From Camarhynchus parvulus (lineage: Eukaryota > Chordata > Aves > Passeriformes > Thraupidae): a DNA stretch of 64,000 bases. Positions within the stretch are counted from its first letter, which is position 1. Every line of letters begins with the position of its first letter. Of this stretch, positions 44,229-56,637 are shown piece by piece. Made by a program: the position numbers and the translations under genes. Under the pieces are notes generated by a model. The model did not search any database. It was not told the DNA's origin and saw nothing but the letters and a program-made list of their open reading frames with translations. Where the stretch lies: NCBI RefSeq assembly GCF_901933205.1, contig NC_044591.1:372001-436000 (forward strand), given 5' to 3'.

Positions 44229-47200
44229 GTGAGTTCTGCTTGGAGACTGCTTACAGTCTGTTCTTGCTGTGTTTTTCTGTTGTCAAGCTGAAGATTTATA
44301 ATAACAAGCTGGATTAGCATTTGTTTGAACTTCAAATAGCTGCTAAATTTGGTGGTGTCACAGCTCTGATTATTCACTCCTGAAAAATCCCAGAGTGTTG
44401 TTTGTGTGAGTGTGTCAGGAAGGGCTGCAGCTGCCCAGGATCACCTGTGACCAGCAGTGGGGCTGGTTGTTAATCCCTGCTCAATCATTATTATTTGTTC
44501 AGGTGTTGTGGATACATTTGGCAGTCCTGGTTTTCACTGTGCCATGCCTGGCATTGCCAGTTAACAGCAGTTAACAGTTCTTATCCCAGTTTTTCTTGTT
44601 GGGTGTGTGCTGGGGGATAAGAACAAACCATGTGGGTTTTTCCCTGGATTGATGCTGCAAAGATAATTTAGTCCAGGGAAAGAGTCTGTAACCCCTGCAG
44701 AGGCCAAAACTTGGCCTTTTCATGCATTTGGTCACTCACTGCTCCCTGCCCACTCACATTCTGCAGCCTGTTGGGGGCAGAGATATTCTCAGACTCCCAT
44801 GGGAATTCTCTGTTGGAGTTTTGGAGCCTTGGGGTGACTGATTCCCCTTCCAGGCTGACCAGTAACAGCCCTGCTCCCTTGGCAGAATTGCAGTTTGCTC
44901 TTCACACACAGAGATCCCTTTGGAGGGAGAGAAAAACCCAGTAGCTTCCCTGAGAAAGGTCTCTTATTTCTCCTCTTTTCCTTCTCTTATTTATCTGATC
45001 TGTGTGGAACTCATAGGAATTATTGAAAGGTTGTCATGAAGCCCTTGAACCTGGTACTGCAATTTCAGAATAGGAGAGAGGGTAATTACAGGGCAGCTAC
45101 TTCCTGGTGGTTGATCCTAGAGAAAATAGAAGAAATATTGTAATGGTTCTTCAAATCTGATCCACTAGATGAGGAAATTGCCCAGTATTCCTCATTTTTT
45201 GTGCTGTTACAGTTCTGCTTTCTTACTTCCTGCTTGCTTGGTGCCATTTATCTGTCTTCACTCCTGTAATTAGGAAAAGGTTCATTTCCAGCTCCTTTCC
45301 TCTCCTGGAAGCACCTGGGTTTTTGCAGAAAATCTTGGAATCTTTCAGTCCCAGCTTTAGGTTGCTGCAGCTGTGGAGCATCAGTGGATGAAACCAGAGC
45401 TCTCTGTCCTGCAGAGTTTTCCAGGCAGGGAAGGTTTCAGCAGGGATTTGCCTGTACTTACCCACCTCTCCCTCCTGTCACTCCCTTGCTGTTTATAGGG
45501 AATGCTCAGGTGCTGCCAGGTTTGGGGAGCAGCTAAATCTGCAGTCCAGGCATGGATAATGCTGCTGGCAGTGCCTTTTCCATCAAGCACAGGACCTGTA
45601 GCCAGTGTGGCTGCTGGACATCAAAATCATTGCAGCTGGGCAACACCTAAAGAAGGTGGTGAGGGAAAATACAGAGACAAAACTTGGGAAGATGGACAGT
45701 GCAGTTTTATAACTCAGTTTTGCAGTTTATCATTCTCTGGTGTCAGGGAGTTTCTGTACAGCACAGGGAAAGACCTTGAAGTGATCAGTGGGTAGGAGAG
45801 AGAATAAATTTGGGTGCTGAAGAACTGGAAAGGATCAAAGGCAGAGAGCAGAGCAGGGAGTGTGGCACTGGCAAATGCACTTGGCTTGTCACAGAAGCTG
45901 TTTCTTCCCAGCAGTTACTTTTTTCAGGATTTGGGTTTTAAGAATACTTTTCATAAAGGGAGAGTGGTTCCCTGAGTTCTGCTGGAGCTGCATCTCCAGC
46001 AGGGATCACATTGCAGGTGATGTGGTTTGATCTGGTTTCTAGGAGGCTGCCAGTGAAGGGAATTCACACCTTGCAGGATCCCAGGCTCCTCCTGTTCCCT
46101 CACCTTACTCAGGCTCTGCTTGGACACCTGCTCATCAGCAGGGTTTATGGAATCATCAAATCCCAGGATGGTTTGGCTTGGAAGGACCTTAAATCCCATC
46201 CAGTCCCACCCCCTGCCATGGCCAGGGACAGCTTCCTCTATCCCAGGCTGCTCCAAACCCTGCCCAGCTTGGCCTTGGACACTTCCAGGGATCCAGGGGC
46301 AGCCACAGCTGCTCTGGGCAATAATTTTTGATTCCCAGCCTGCAGAGATGCAGATAGAGACTTTGAGGCCAGATCTGAAGTGGCTCTGCTGACCCTGGCA
46401 TTCAAACTGAGACATTTCTTGAGTGATCCAACCCACCCAGGAGTGTCACTTTGAGCTCCTTGATGCCATGCAGTGCTCCCTGCTTGCACAGGAACAGTTC
46501 CCTCTCTGAGGATGCAGACAGGGAGCCTGCTCTGAGCTGGGCTTTCCAGCTCTCAGCAGGAGGAATGCATCCTTGGAGTTACAAATCAGGCTGTGCTGGG
46601 CTGGTTTAATTTGCTTTCTTGGATTTCACCCTTTGCCTGAGATCCAGAGACCTCCTGGTTGGGTTACAGGCACAATCCAGATTTTCATACCCAGTTAGAG
46701 GTTAGTTCAGCTGAAGAATAGATCAGATTGTGCCAGAGGCAAGTGCAAGCGCTCAGTTCATCCAGCATCCATGCCTGGAAGGGAGAACACCCAGCAGCAC
46801 CTTACACATTCCCCTGACACCTGATCCATGGGCAGGAGGCAGCTCTTCTCTGCCACCCTGATCTCTGGCGTGGTCTTAAAGCACTTGGTTATTCACTGAG
46901 CCACTCTCATTCTACTGAGGAAACCATAATGAACCACACTGGCTGCTAGGAATGTGACCAGCACTGTGGTGTAATTCTGCACTCATCACCGTGGTCGTGT
47001 TTTTTGTGTGTTGCAGCATGAGAGGAACATTGCTCATAATTAAATTTTCTGGTTGTGCTTCCAAATAGGTTGCAGTTGACCTCACAAATTGTTTGTATTG
47101 GTTAGACTGAATTTCTGTACAAAGGCAGAAAACCCCTGATAAACCAGCAGCAAATCCAGCAGAAAACCTTCCTACTTGTCAGGCAGAGGAGCCCAGGGAT

Positions 47201-47464
47201 GCTCTTGCAGTGCCTCTGTGGTGTCCACAGCCTCTCAGACATGGATGATGTACGTGGCCAATTTGGGGACATGGAAATCAAATAAGAAATGGTGCCTGAA
47301 TCTGTTGTCTTGATGGAGCATCAGCTTCTGTTCAGTGGCGGTGGAGCCGAGCAAACCCAGCCCTCCCAGAGGGATGCTGGAATTTGTGGCCAGCTGCACC
47401 TCTGGCTTTGGTTGTGTGTCCTGAGCTGACCTTGTCCCTCTGCTTTGTGTCCTTGCTGCCCCAG
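44229..47464 (+). other. Intron, 3.2 kb, between the exons at 44114 and 47465
   Basis: One antisense CR1 fragment (46148-46330). The remainder (44240-46140 and 46340-47440) shows nothing I recognise. It ends with ccttgctgccccag. Confidence 0.85.
46148..46330 (-). mobile_element. CR1 LINE 3' fragment, antisense
   Basis: It starts 'ggaatcatcaaatcccagga', then 'ttggaaggaccttaaatccc' and 'gggatccaggggcagccaca'. Confidence 0.87.
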
Positions 47465-47565
47465 GAACGCCCTTCTACCCCAGCCAGCCCGTGTACCAGT
47501 CTGCACCCATCATTGTGCCTACGCAGCAGCAGCAGCCGCCGCCTGCCAAGAGAGAGAAGAAAACG
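47465..47565 (+). CDS. EIF4G3: EIF4G3 coding exon (GTPFYPSQPVYQSAPIIVPT, QQQQ, KREKKT)
   Basis: 101 nt. The first two bases complete the Gly codon from the previous exon, followed by 33 codons, so it goes from phase 1 to 0. It reads TPFYPSQPVYQSAPIIVPT, then four Gln encoded by a pure (CAG)4 tract (47524-47535), PPPAKREKKT. Human eIF4G3 has three Gln here as I recall. The basic KREKKT cluster precedes the conserved [10 protein letters not shown] block in the next exon, as in both eIF4G1 and eIF4G3. The acceptor is cttgctgccccag and the donor is ACG|GTGAGT. Confidence 0.97.
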
Positions 47566-47629
47566 GTGAGTGGGGCACTCAGCCCTGGGGGGGAGCTGCC
47601 AGGACATGAATAATGTTCTTTACCTTCAC

Positions 47630-47812
47630 TGGAGGCCCTGGCACAGGGTGCCCAGAGCAGCTCTGGCTGCCCCTGGATCCCTGGAAGTGTCCAAGGCCAG
47701 GCTGCACATTGGGGATTGGAGCAGCCTGGGGCAGTGGAAGATGTTCCTGCCCATGCTCTAAGAGCTTTAAGGTCTCTCCCACCCCAAACCAATCATTTTG
47801 TGATTCCCAAAG
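47630..47812 (+). mobile_element. CR1 LINE fragment, sense
   Basis: 'ggccctggcacagggtgccc', 'ggaagtgtccaaggccaggc' and the tail 'ccaaaccaatcattttgtga'. It starts about 65 nt into the intron. Confidence 0.88.
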
Positions 47813-49161
47813 AGATTAAGTGTATTTAAACATTGCACTATGCTGTTTTCCATTTTTCTATGGGTGCTGTCCACTCTGAGCTTGTGACATCTCAGCCAGT
47901 CAAAAAGGAAAATAATTTTGTTTATTGAAAAAGCAGCATGGTCTCCCCAAGCCTGCAGTCCTCATCTGTGCTCCTAAAAAGCCAGGTGGGAATGAGTGAA
48001 CTCAGCAGTTTGGGAGAATGTTTGGAATTGGTTCAAAGTGACAAATCAGAAATTATTGAATATTATGCCTTGAAAAAGGTGGAAAACCAGGAGGTCATGG
48101 ATGTATTTGCAGGCTTGAAAGAACCTGACCACGTTATCAAAGTGGATATGGGTTTGGAGAGCACATTCCCTCTCTTTCTAGTTCATTGAGGGGAATCTGA
48201 GAGAGGCAGATGAATGGAATTTAAACCCATCTACAGGCAGGGAACAGTGGAGGTGTGTGGGGTGAATGTGAGGTTTAACCAGGAAAAGATGATGTGGGCT
48301 TGAACTTGTGAATGAATCGTTTGTAAAGGACTGAAAAGGAAATTACAGCAGTGTTTGTGTGAGAGTGTTTTGGAAACATTAAAAGAACAGTTTCCTGGGG
48401 GTAGAAAAGAATAAAAGGACTTAGACATGTCTCAAAATGCAGAATATTTGCATCTTTGGAGTTTTGAGGGTGATCTGGGGTGACACTTGGTTTGGGAGAC
48501 CGGAAGAACTGAACAATGTGTGAGCTGTGCCTGCAGGAAAGGCCTTTTTGGTGGCTGCTCTCAGCAGCTTTTTTGTCACCTCTTCAGTCCCCAGGAGTCT
48601 CTTTTCAGCATCCCAAACACGACATGCCCAGATCCCTGATGCCATTGAAATGCAGAGCTGATCAGACACGCTCAGCTGGGATTAAGGCAGTTCCATGCCA
48701 GCCAGGCTGAGTTCTTTGAGGCAGAAAAGGGATTTTAAATGCCCAAGATGCTTCTCTCTGAATGTGCTGTTTCAGTTTGGTAATTGGTGTTGCAACTGGA
48801 GAAATGAGAAAAATTAAATGCATTAATGTGCACATGCCCACATCCACCATGAATTGAGTATTTGAGTACTACAAATTTCCCTTGCAGGCAGGGAAATCTT
48901 ATTTCTAATACCATTGACTCTCTCTTAGGTGGAGGAGAGGGCCAACTCTCAGGTCCTTGTTGCTGTAGTTAATGAAATATTTTACCAAAAAAAAATTTTT
49001 GCTAAAATAATACATTTATCCTTCTTTTATCTATAATAAGAGAAGCCCAGACTCAACACCCTGAGTGCAGTGTGTGTGTTTGTGTGTTCACAAACAGAGT
49101 GAAGCCACCATTCACCAAACTGAGTTTGACAAGTCACAAAGCCCTTCTGCAGATTTTATAG

Positions 49162-49225
49162 CCCAGAATCCCAGAAGGGCTTGGAAGGACCTGCAGGACC
49201 ATTCCCACCCCCTGCCATGGGATAA
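49162..49225 (-). mobile_element. CR1 LINE 3' tail remnant, antisense
   Basis: 'cccagaatcccagaagggct' then 'ggaaggacctgcaggaccat' and 'ccccctgccatgggat'. Only about 65 bp remain. Confidence 0.7.
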
Positions 49226-50146
49226 TTAATTAAAGGGTGGTTTCCAGCAGAACCCCTGCCCTGGGAGGGGTGATGGCGTTTCTTGGTTTGCTTGGAGTTG
49301 TTTGCTTGGATTTCTGCATGGAATTAATCTCAAGTTCAGCCAAGAGCTTTGGAGAAGGTGGGCAGGTACACAGAATTCTGTCTTTAGAGTTATCAGATTC
49401 TACTGGAGATGAAAAGCTGTTTCACATTATCCCAGACACGCTGGCTCTTCCCCCTGGTCAGGGACATGGATTGGCTCAAGTGTCAGTTGAGGATTCAGTG
49501 AATGTTCTGGAGTGGTTTATTTTGGAAAATATTTTTTTTCCCATTTTGGTGCTGTGAAGAGACTCAAAAATCCCATTCCTTTCCTAAATGCTGCAGAGTT
49601 CTAAGGACTTGAGTTTGTTCTTTCAGTTTCCCTTTCCTCCACTCAGTGTTTTTGTTTGATTCCCTCTGTTTTGGTGGAACTTGGGACTCATTTGCTTTCC
49701 CCCTTTCCCAGAAGTGGGCTGGCAAGGTCAGGGAGTTTCCTGTCAGGGTAAAAACAGCCTTTTCTCCATTCTTGCCCTTTCCACTACTGAGCAAGCTTAG
49801 CTTGTACCTAAACTGTCTCCCAGTTGTTCTCAGTTGCAGGAAACTCACGTTCCAGCAGCAGAGCCTGTATTTTGCATTACAGGGTGCACATATTTAGACT
49901 GAACTTGGTGTGGTTGATGATTCAATTAGATTTTGATTAAATTAGGTGTTGATGAAGGGATGACATGCCATGCATTCCAAGGCACATCCCAGTGTTGCTG
50001 CTGAGCACCAGCTCATCCCAGAGCATCTCCTGCTGGCTGTGGTGGGAGCTTGTGCTGCCCTCGCTGCTCTCCACCAGGACAGCAGTGACAGGAACACTTG
50101 TGGGAATTATTCCTTTGTTCTTATTGCAATTCTTTCAATCCTGCAG

Positions 50147-50269
50147 ATCCGAATCCGGGATCCAAACCAGGGAGGCAAAGACATAACAGAAGAAATCATG
50201 TCTGGAGGGGGCAGCAGGAACCCCACCCCCCCCATCGTCAGACCCACCTCCACCCCGACTCCACCTCAG
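50147..50269 (+). CDS. EIF4G3: EIF4G3 coding exon (conserved [20 protein letters not shown] block)
   Basis: 123 nt, 41 codons, phase 0 at both ends. It starts [20 protein letters not shown], a block identical in recalled human eIF4G1 and eIF4G3 and the most conserved part of the N-terminal arm. It then reads [13 protein letters not shown] and ends TSTPTPPQ. The acceptor is ctttcaatcctgcag and the donor is CAG|GTAGGG. The exact role of the block is not clear to me. Conservation suggests a binding motif next to the PABP site. Confidence 0.98.
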
Positions 50270-53200
50270 GTAGGGAAGGGCTCTGCTCCTCCCCTGGGCC
50301 CTCTGCCTTGCTGTGCCCCTCCCTCACACCTCCAGCCACACCTCTGACCATCCCAGAGACCTGGATGCTCCCAAATAATCAATGTTCTTCAGCCATGATG
50401 TTTTCTCAAGTTGGGTCATTCTTAGCAGTCCATAGCTTGTTGATGTGGAGTCCCAGTGCTGCTGTACTTTCCCCTCCCTGATTTTCTATCAGCAGTAGAT
50501 TTTCAGAGCTTTTTAGTGTTAAAGGAGGAGCCAAAATATCTGTGGGAAAGGAGGTGTCTTTGTGCACCTGAGGAAAGTCCATGTCACACAGTGATTGATT
50601 ACAGACCTCCAATTGCATCTCTGTTCTTTCTGCCTTTGTGCAGCTGTTTTAGAGTCACCAGAAGATCTGGAGCTCAGGAATTTTCTCACAGAACTGTAAT
50701 AAGTTATCACACATTTGTTCTCTGGGTGTTCAAACTTAACCACCCATTTTGCTGGTGAGAGAAAAATTATAAATATTCCAAATCATTTTCTGTAGATCTT
50801 AAATCCCTTCTTGTCATACACCTTTGAGTCTGATCCCTTTAACTCCCTGGTTAGAGGTCAGGAAGGTTCTCCAGCTGAAGGCTGGGCTGTGGAGCAGAGC
50901 TGGTGCTGGGATGTGATTTCTTCTTCTTCCACCTTCTTCCCTGGTCGATGTCACCAGCTTTTGGCAGTTTTTAAGGTGAAACTGATTTTCCTGAGCTCAA
51001 ACCTTCCTTTCCTCTCTGTGTGGGAGTAGATTTTCTGCTGAAAGTCCTGTGCAGGAGCACAGCCCTGTCTGGGAGCACTGTGCTGGAGTGGGAGCTGGGG
51101 ATTCCAGGGAGATGTAACTGAGGTGAAGTGAGAGACATCCCTGGAGATCCCTCCCTGGGACCAGCAGGGTTTCAGCTTTCCCAGCTCAGCCCAGTCCTTG
51201 TGTCTCTGGAGGCACCACCTTGTGCTTTGTCACTGGTTTTCTCCTCTGCTCCCCACCCAGGACAAGCAGCAGCAAGGCACCAGGTAAACTTCTTTCCATC
51301 GGAGATGCCAAACATGGGAATCTTGGTGAGATCATCTCCCCATTTCTTCTTCCTACCCAACCTTCCCCATTGGAAGTGGGAAGAGTTGGAGCCAGCCAGG
51401 ATTTCCCGTGGTATTCCTGCACAGTGCAGTGAATCCAGGCACTTACCTGATCATTCTTACATTCTGAAATCTATTTTAAGGCACTACAATTAAGTCAAAC
51501 AGAAGGAAATAAATGTGTTTCAAGAGGAGGTTACTAGGCCTGAATTCTGATCAGCTGTAATTTAGATGCAGAGCACAGCAGTGATGTCCAATCATCTCCT
51601 TCAAGGTATGCAAATATTCCATTGTTTAATATCCAGCCTTCCTTTTGATTAGGTGCTTAGAACCACTTTTGGTAATCACAGAAGAGCTCTGAAATTGGAC
51701 TCACCAGAATAAGTTCATTAGTGTAACATAACTGAAAATTTAAGCCCACTTAAGCCAGGAAATTCAACATTATTGTCCCAACAGCTTCTCTAAATCAAGT
51801 CTTGGGAGCCCATTTAATATCTTGGGTGAAATTAAATAGTGCCTTAATAACTGTGCTCAGGAATTGCACTGCTGGGGGTGGTACTGTTTTGAACAGGCTC
51901 CAGTCAGTAAATTCTCAATATTCAGCCATAACTTTGGAGATGCTCCTGACTTAGAGCAGCTCCTGGGACAGTGCAGGGGGAGCAGAGCTGCTGTTGTTTG
52001 TACAACCCCCTGGACAAAACCCTGCTCACCCCAAATCCTGCTGACCTCCCTGGACCAAACCCTGCTCACCCAAACCCTGCTCACCCAAACCTTGCTCACC
52101 CCAAACCTTGCTCACCCCCTGGATCAAACACTTCTCACCCCAAACCCTGCTCCCCCTGAACCAAACCCTGCTCACCCCAAATCCTGCTCACCCCAAACCC
52201 TGCTCCCCCCAACCAAACCCTGCTCACCCCAAATCCTGCTCACCCCAAACCCTGCTCACCCAAACCCTGCTCACCCCAAATCCTGCTCACGCCAAACCCT
52301 GCTCCCCCCTGAACCAAACCCTGCTCACCCCAAATCCTGCTCACCCCAAACCCTGCTCACCCAAACCCTGCTCACCCCAAATCCTGCTCACGCCAAACCC
52401 TGCTCACCCCCTGAACCAAACCCTGCTCACCCCAAATCCTGCTCACCCCAAATCCTGCTGACCCCTGAACCAAACCCTGCCCACCAGGGTGCTCATGGAG
52501 ATTTCACTGCCTGAGCACTCAAAATGTGAATGTGCAGCCTCAGGGTTTGACAAGGCAGCATCAAAGTGACTCCCAGCCCAATGAGATTTTTAGAATTATA
52601 GCAAATTCTAATAAAACTGCTTTGTCTGAATCTGCTATCTCATGATTTAAATGGCACAAACGCAGAGGAAGAAACATCCTCAGGAAGTGCTGGAGACCAC
52701 TCCCTGTCCCAAATTCTGCATTTGAAAAAGAAACCCTTTTGTAATAATAGTTTCCAAATTTTTTCTTTAGATTTGAATTACTCTATTAACAGACTCAAAT
52801 AAACCAAAAGTTAGCTAACACAAGCCCAAAGCACCCTCTTCTCTCAGTAGACTAAGTGCTGAACATCAAAAAATTGTTGCAACTGTGCTTAACATCAAAA
52901 AGTTACTGGAATTGTGCAGAAGATGAGCATTGCTGCCAGGATGAGCTGCGTGGTTTGAGCCCCTTCCTGTACCTTTTACTGACCAAAAAGTTCTTTAGGT
53001 GGAGTTTCCCAGTGCCTCTGCAGTGTATTTTAATTGGTTTTGTGCAAGTGCTTTAAAGCTCCTGCAAGAGAAGCTGGAGGTACATGGAGATATGATTTAT
53101 CCATTTCTAGCCAGACACTATTTTCACTCTGGTTTTTGCTGGGAAGAGAAAGAAAACCCAGGGCCAGAATCTGATTATGGTGTTGCCTCAGCATTGGCTT

Positions 53201-55116
53201 CCACAGAAGATCACTTTTTAAAGAGTGACTGCTCTTATTTTCCTGGCCAAATTCTTCCAAGTCTCAGTGAGTTTGTCAGAGTTGTGTCTGCTCAGTGTCC
53301 AGGGGTAAAATAACCCAGAGCAACCCTTGGAGCATCATAAATCGGGGGAGCAATTTTCAGTGGGATTTTTTGCATAAAAACTCTCTAAATGCTCCATTTT
53401 GCAGCTGCAAGGCTCAGTGCATAAGGACCATTTATTCATTTGGAATATCATTCCTACAAAATAAATGCTTTCCACATTTCTTAAGGAAATACTTCTCCTG
53501 ACCCAAGAAGTTTCAGGCCTCACAGGTTTCTTCTTCACTGCTCTGCTTAGGTTGGTTCTTATCACAGTTTCCTTTCTCCACACTGATTTCATCCATAAAT
53601 TTTCTTATAAAAGGAAAGTCCTGATCACTGAGGGTGAGGGGAAAATGTTCTTGAAACCTGCTCATTTGTAAAGCTGGGTTTTCTTTGGCTTCTTCCCTTT
53701 GGCTGGAGGCTGGGCTGCAGTTCTTCATTCATTCTCCAGTCAATCTGTCAGGCTCATTCCTGAAAGAGGAGCAATCCCAAAGAAAACTTCAACCCTTCAC
53801 CCCCACTTAAATCTTCATTCTTATTTTTCCAGATGTGCTTTTTCCTGGTCTTCCTGAAATGGTGAAAAATAATGTCTTGGAGAGATTTCCCTCTACCCTG
53901 CACTGTTCAGATGCAATAGGCAAAAAGCTGGAGGTGGGAGGAAAAAACAGAGTCCCAGGAAGAGAAGCAGGTTGCCCCAGAGCATTTCCTTTTATAGGGC
54001 AAGAAGTTTTGCATGGATTTCTGAGAGCCTGTCTGCATTCAGGGGCGATTAAAAAGTCCTTTTCCTGTAGCTGTGCAGAGAAGTTCATGGATGTGGAACT
54101 GGGTGAGAGCAGGGAGCTGCCTGGCTTTCCACTTGGGATTAGGAAATTAAAATTTAGCCCCATTTTCTTCTGTGCCTGGTCCCCAGTGTGTATTTAAAGG
54201 GATTTTGTGACCAGCTGCCTTGCCCTGTCTGTGGTCACTCCAGCAGCTGCCTCACCTTTGAGTCTGGGGCACAAACTTGGTCTTCCTTAAATTCTGAGAC
54301 TAAATACAAAGGATTTTAGCAAACTTCCTGGAGCACAGGTGAGTGTTTGATGGGAGATCATTGAAATATGTGTGTCTACCACAGGCTGGGGCTCCTTCAG
54401 TTCTTTGCAGGCCTTTTGGATTTATTCTTCCATACAGAAATCCCAGTCCATGTTCTTTGGGAATCTGCTCCTCCTGCTCTCGCTCAGATTGCTGCCCAGC
54501 TGGTTTTATTCTCCCCTTGCCCTGCAGGTCCCACCCCCAGGCTGCTTGCAGGGGCTGCTGGGGGATGTTTTTCATCCCAGCACTGCCAGGCTGGGATGAT
54601 TTTCCCCCTGGGATCAGGAGTGCTGTGTGTGCAGACACATCTGTCCACTGTTCATCCTGTCCTGCACACATCAGCCATGATAAGTACACAGAGGAGTGAA
54701 TCAATAGATCTGAATCTCTCAGGGGGTTGAAATAATGGAGCAGTGGAGAAAGGAGTCAAGTCCCAAAGGTGAACTGAAGTCACAGAGGGATGCAGGATCC
54801 CTGGTGTGTGTCTTGCATGGAGGAGCTCCTGGAGAGGTGTTGGGAGGGCAGAGCACATTGACACCAGTGCTGTGCTGTCCCTTCCTTGCTGTTCTTAGCA
54901 GGGAGCATCTCCTTCCCCTTTTCCTGCTGCCTTTCCCTCCCTTTCCCATGAACTTTTTGGATTTATCCAATTGACCTGTGTACCTTTTCTCTTATTTTTT
55001 CTCTTTGTTCTCCCCACCTTTGGTTTCTCCTCTCCATCCCCCCCTGGCTCACCTGTCCCTTGCCTTTGCTGCCTGTTTTGTGTTCCCAGGCTCATGGTGT
55101 TGTCCCTGTCCCCCAG
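50270..55116 (+). other. Intron, 4.8 kb, between the exons at 50147 and 55117
   Basis: It contains the 'ctgctcacccc' minisatellite (52003-52487) and no CR1 fragment that I recognise. I see nothing in 50290-51990 or 52500-55050. The 3' end has three consecutive usable AGs (55089, 55116, 55119). Confidence 0.85.
52003..52487. repeat. Minisatellite of 'accctgctcaccccaa' units, 15-35 bp
   Basis: Words 'ccctgctcaccccaaatcct' and 'gctcacccaaaccctgctca' alternate with 'ccctgaaccaaa'. This gives a basic unit of about 15-16 bp and composite units up to about 35 bp, roughly 30 basic copies. One strand is C-rich and nearly G-free, and the array is open in several frames. Confidence 0.93.
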
Positions 55117-55216
55117 CAGGTGCCCAGCCAGGTCCCTGAGCCCGTTCCCACAGCGTTGGGAGCCCTGGAGAGCTCCCACCCCTCCGGCAGCACCACAGCC
55201 CCCGCCTCCAAACAAG
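55117..55216 (+). CDS. EIF4G3: EIF4G3 coding exon (QVPSQVPEPVP...) with tandem acceptors
   Basis: 100 nt, 33 codons plus one base (phase 0 to 1). It reads QVPSQVPEPVPTALG, then ESSHPSGSTTAPASKQ, and is followed by the first base of a Glu codon. Recalled human sequence at this place is QLPSQVPEHSP..., so the region is homologous but fast evolving. The chosen start follows tgtcccccag. A NAGNAG arrangement allows loss of the first Gln (start 55120). A further upstream AG (55088-55089) after a good pyrimidine tract would add 27 nt in frame (AHGVVPVPQ). The donor AAG|GTCAGT is moderate. Confidence 0.9.
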
Positions 55217-55769
55217 GTCAGTTCATGGAGATTTCCTCCCTCACTATTTTCAATCATTTATTTTTTCCCCCTCCTTTCTTGTTTTAGTTGGAATATTTTT
55301 GGCAGGGAGACCAGCAGGCAGCAGAAATAGGAGGGGAGGAACGTCTCTTCCTCCAGTGGAACATTTTAAGTGTGTTGCTAAGGCAATTAATTGGAATTTG
55401 CTAATGTGGAACTGGTTAAAAATAATTGTCTTCAATCTTCTGTGTCCTAAATGTTGTCTCAGAGCACACAGAAGGAAGAAACTCCTCTCACCCAAGTGCC
55501 ATCCTCCAGAACCCAGCGTGTTGTCAGGGAAACGCTTTAGCCAGAGAGGCTTTGGATCATTTGGATAATTAGCCACAGCAGTGGCACGGATCCAGAGGAT
55601 CATATGGCTTCCCCAGAGCTGCCTGTGTGTCCAGTCCTGTAGGAATGGGCAACATTAACTAAGAAAAAAACCCATTCGTGTGCCAAGTGCCTCATAAAGC
55701 CCATAGCAGATTTTGCTGACTTTGGTAAAAATGGCACAGATGGAAAGAGTTTCTGAAAATTCCATTTCC

Positions 55770-55885
55770 TTGGACAAGGCTCTCAGGCACAGGATGGGAT
55801 CCTTGGGGTCCCTGCACAGGGCCAAGTGTTGGACTCCATGATCCCAATGGGTCCCTGCCAGCTCAGGATATCCCATAATATACAT
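55770..55885 (+). mobile_element. CR1 LINE 3' tail, sense (older subtype)
   Basis: 'tgttggactccatgatccca' then 'gggtccctgccagctcagga' and 'tatcccataatata'. This matches the CR1 subtype ending in 'ccagctcaggatattc'. Confidence 0.72.
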
Positions 55886-56101
55886 TGGAAGGGAGATTTT
55901 TTAAGCTGTTCAAGGAAATTGTCCCAGGAAGGGACAGAGCAGGCCCAGGCTGTTCCCACACTGGAATTTGCAGCCATTGGAAGCTGCAGTTCCTGATGTG
56001 TGGCAGCAGGATGGCAGAGCTGCCACCACTGTCCTCTTCCCAGTGTCACCCATGGCATCACAGCCACCCGGGCTCTGCTGGAGCAGCACGTGCAGGGATG
56101 A

Positions 56102-56637
56102 CATGGGGTGCTGGGATTTTTATTTCTGAATATCCAGAGTATCATGGGGTGCTGGGATTTTTATTTCTGAGTATCCAGAGTATCATGGGGTGCTGGGATT
56201 TTTATATATAAGTATCCAGAGTATCATGGAGTGCTGGGATTTTTATTTCAAGGTGTCCAGAGTATCATGGAGTGCTGGGATTTTTATTTCAAAGCATCCA
56301 GAGTATCATGGGGTGCTGGGATTTTTATTTCAGAGTATCCAGAGTATCATGGAGTGCTGAGATTTTTATTTCAGAGCATCCAGAGTATCATGGAGTGCTG
56401 GGATTTTTATTTCAGGGTATCATGGAGTGCTGGGATTTTTATTTCAAGAGTATCCAGAGTATCATGGAGAGCTGGGATTTTTATTTCAGAGTATCCAGAG
56501 TATCAGGGAGTGCTGGGATTTTTATTTCAGAGTATCATGGAGTGCTGGGATTTTTATATCAAAGTATCCAGAGTATCATGGGGTGCTGGGATTTTTATTT
56601 CAGAGTATCATGGGGTGCTGGGATTTTTATTTCAGAG
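56102..56637. repeat. Minisatellite, 41-bp unit, about 13-14 copies
   Basis: The unit is 'atggggtgctgggattttta' plus 'tttcagagtatccagagtatc'. A few copies are about 12 bp shorter. Copies are more than 90% alike. Most units contain 'tttttatttcag', which resembles a 3' splice site. The array directly abuts an antisense CR1 tail at its right end. Long spurious ORFs (up to 192 codons) run through it. Confidence 0.95.

Larger units (their letters stand above)
47566..50146 (+). other. Intron, 2.6 kb, between the exons at 47465 and 50147
   Basis: A sense CR1 copy begins only about 65 nt after the donor (47630-47812), and a short antisense CR1 tail lies at 49162-49225. I recognise nothing in 47820-49155 or 49230-50120. 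It ends with ctttcaatcctgcag. Confidence 0.85.

Noticed and set aside
51864..52514. 216-codon Pro/Leu/Asn-rich open frame
   Set aside because: Translation of the 'ctgctcacccc' minisatellite. No flanking splice sites in phase.
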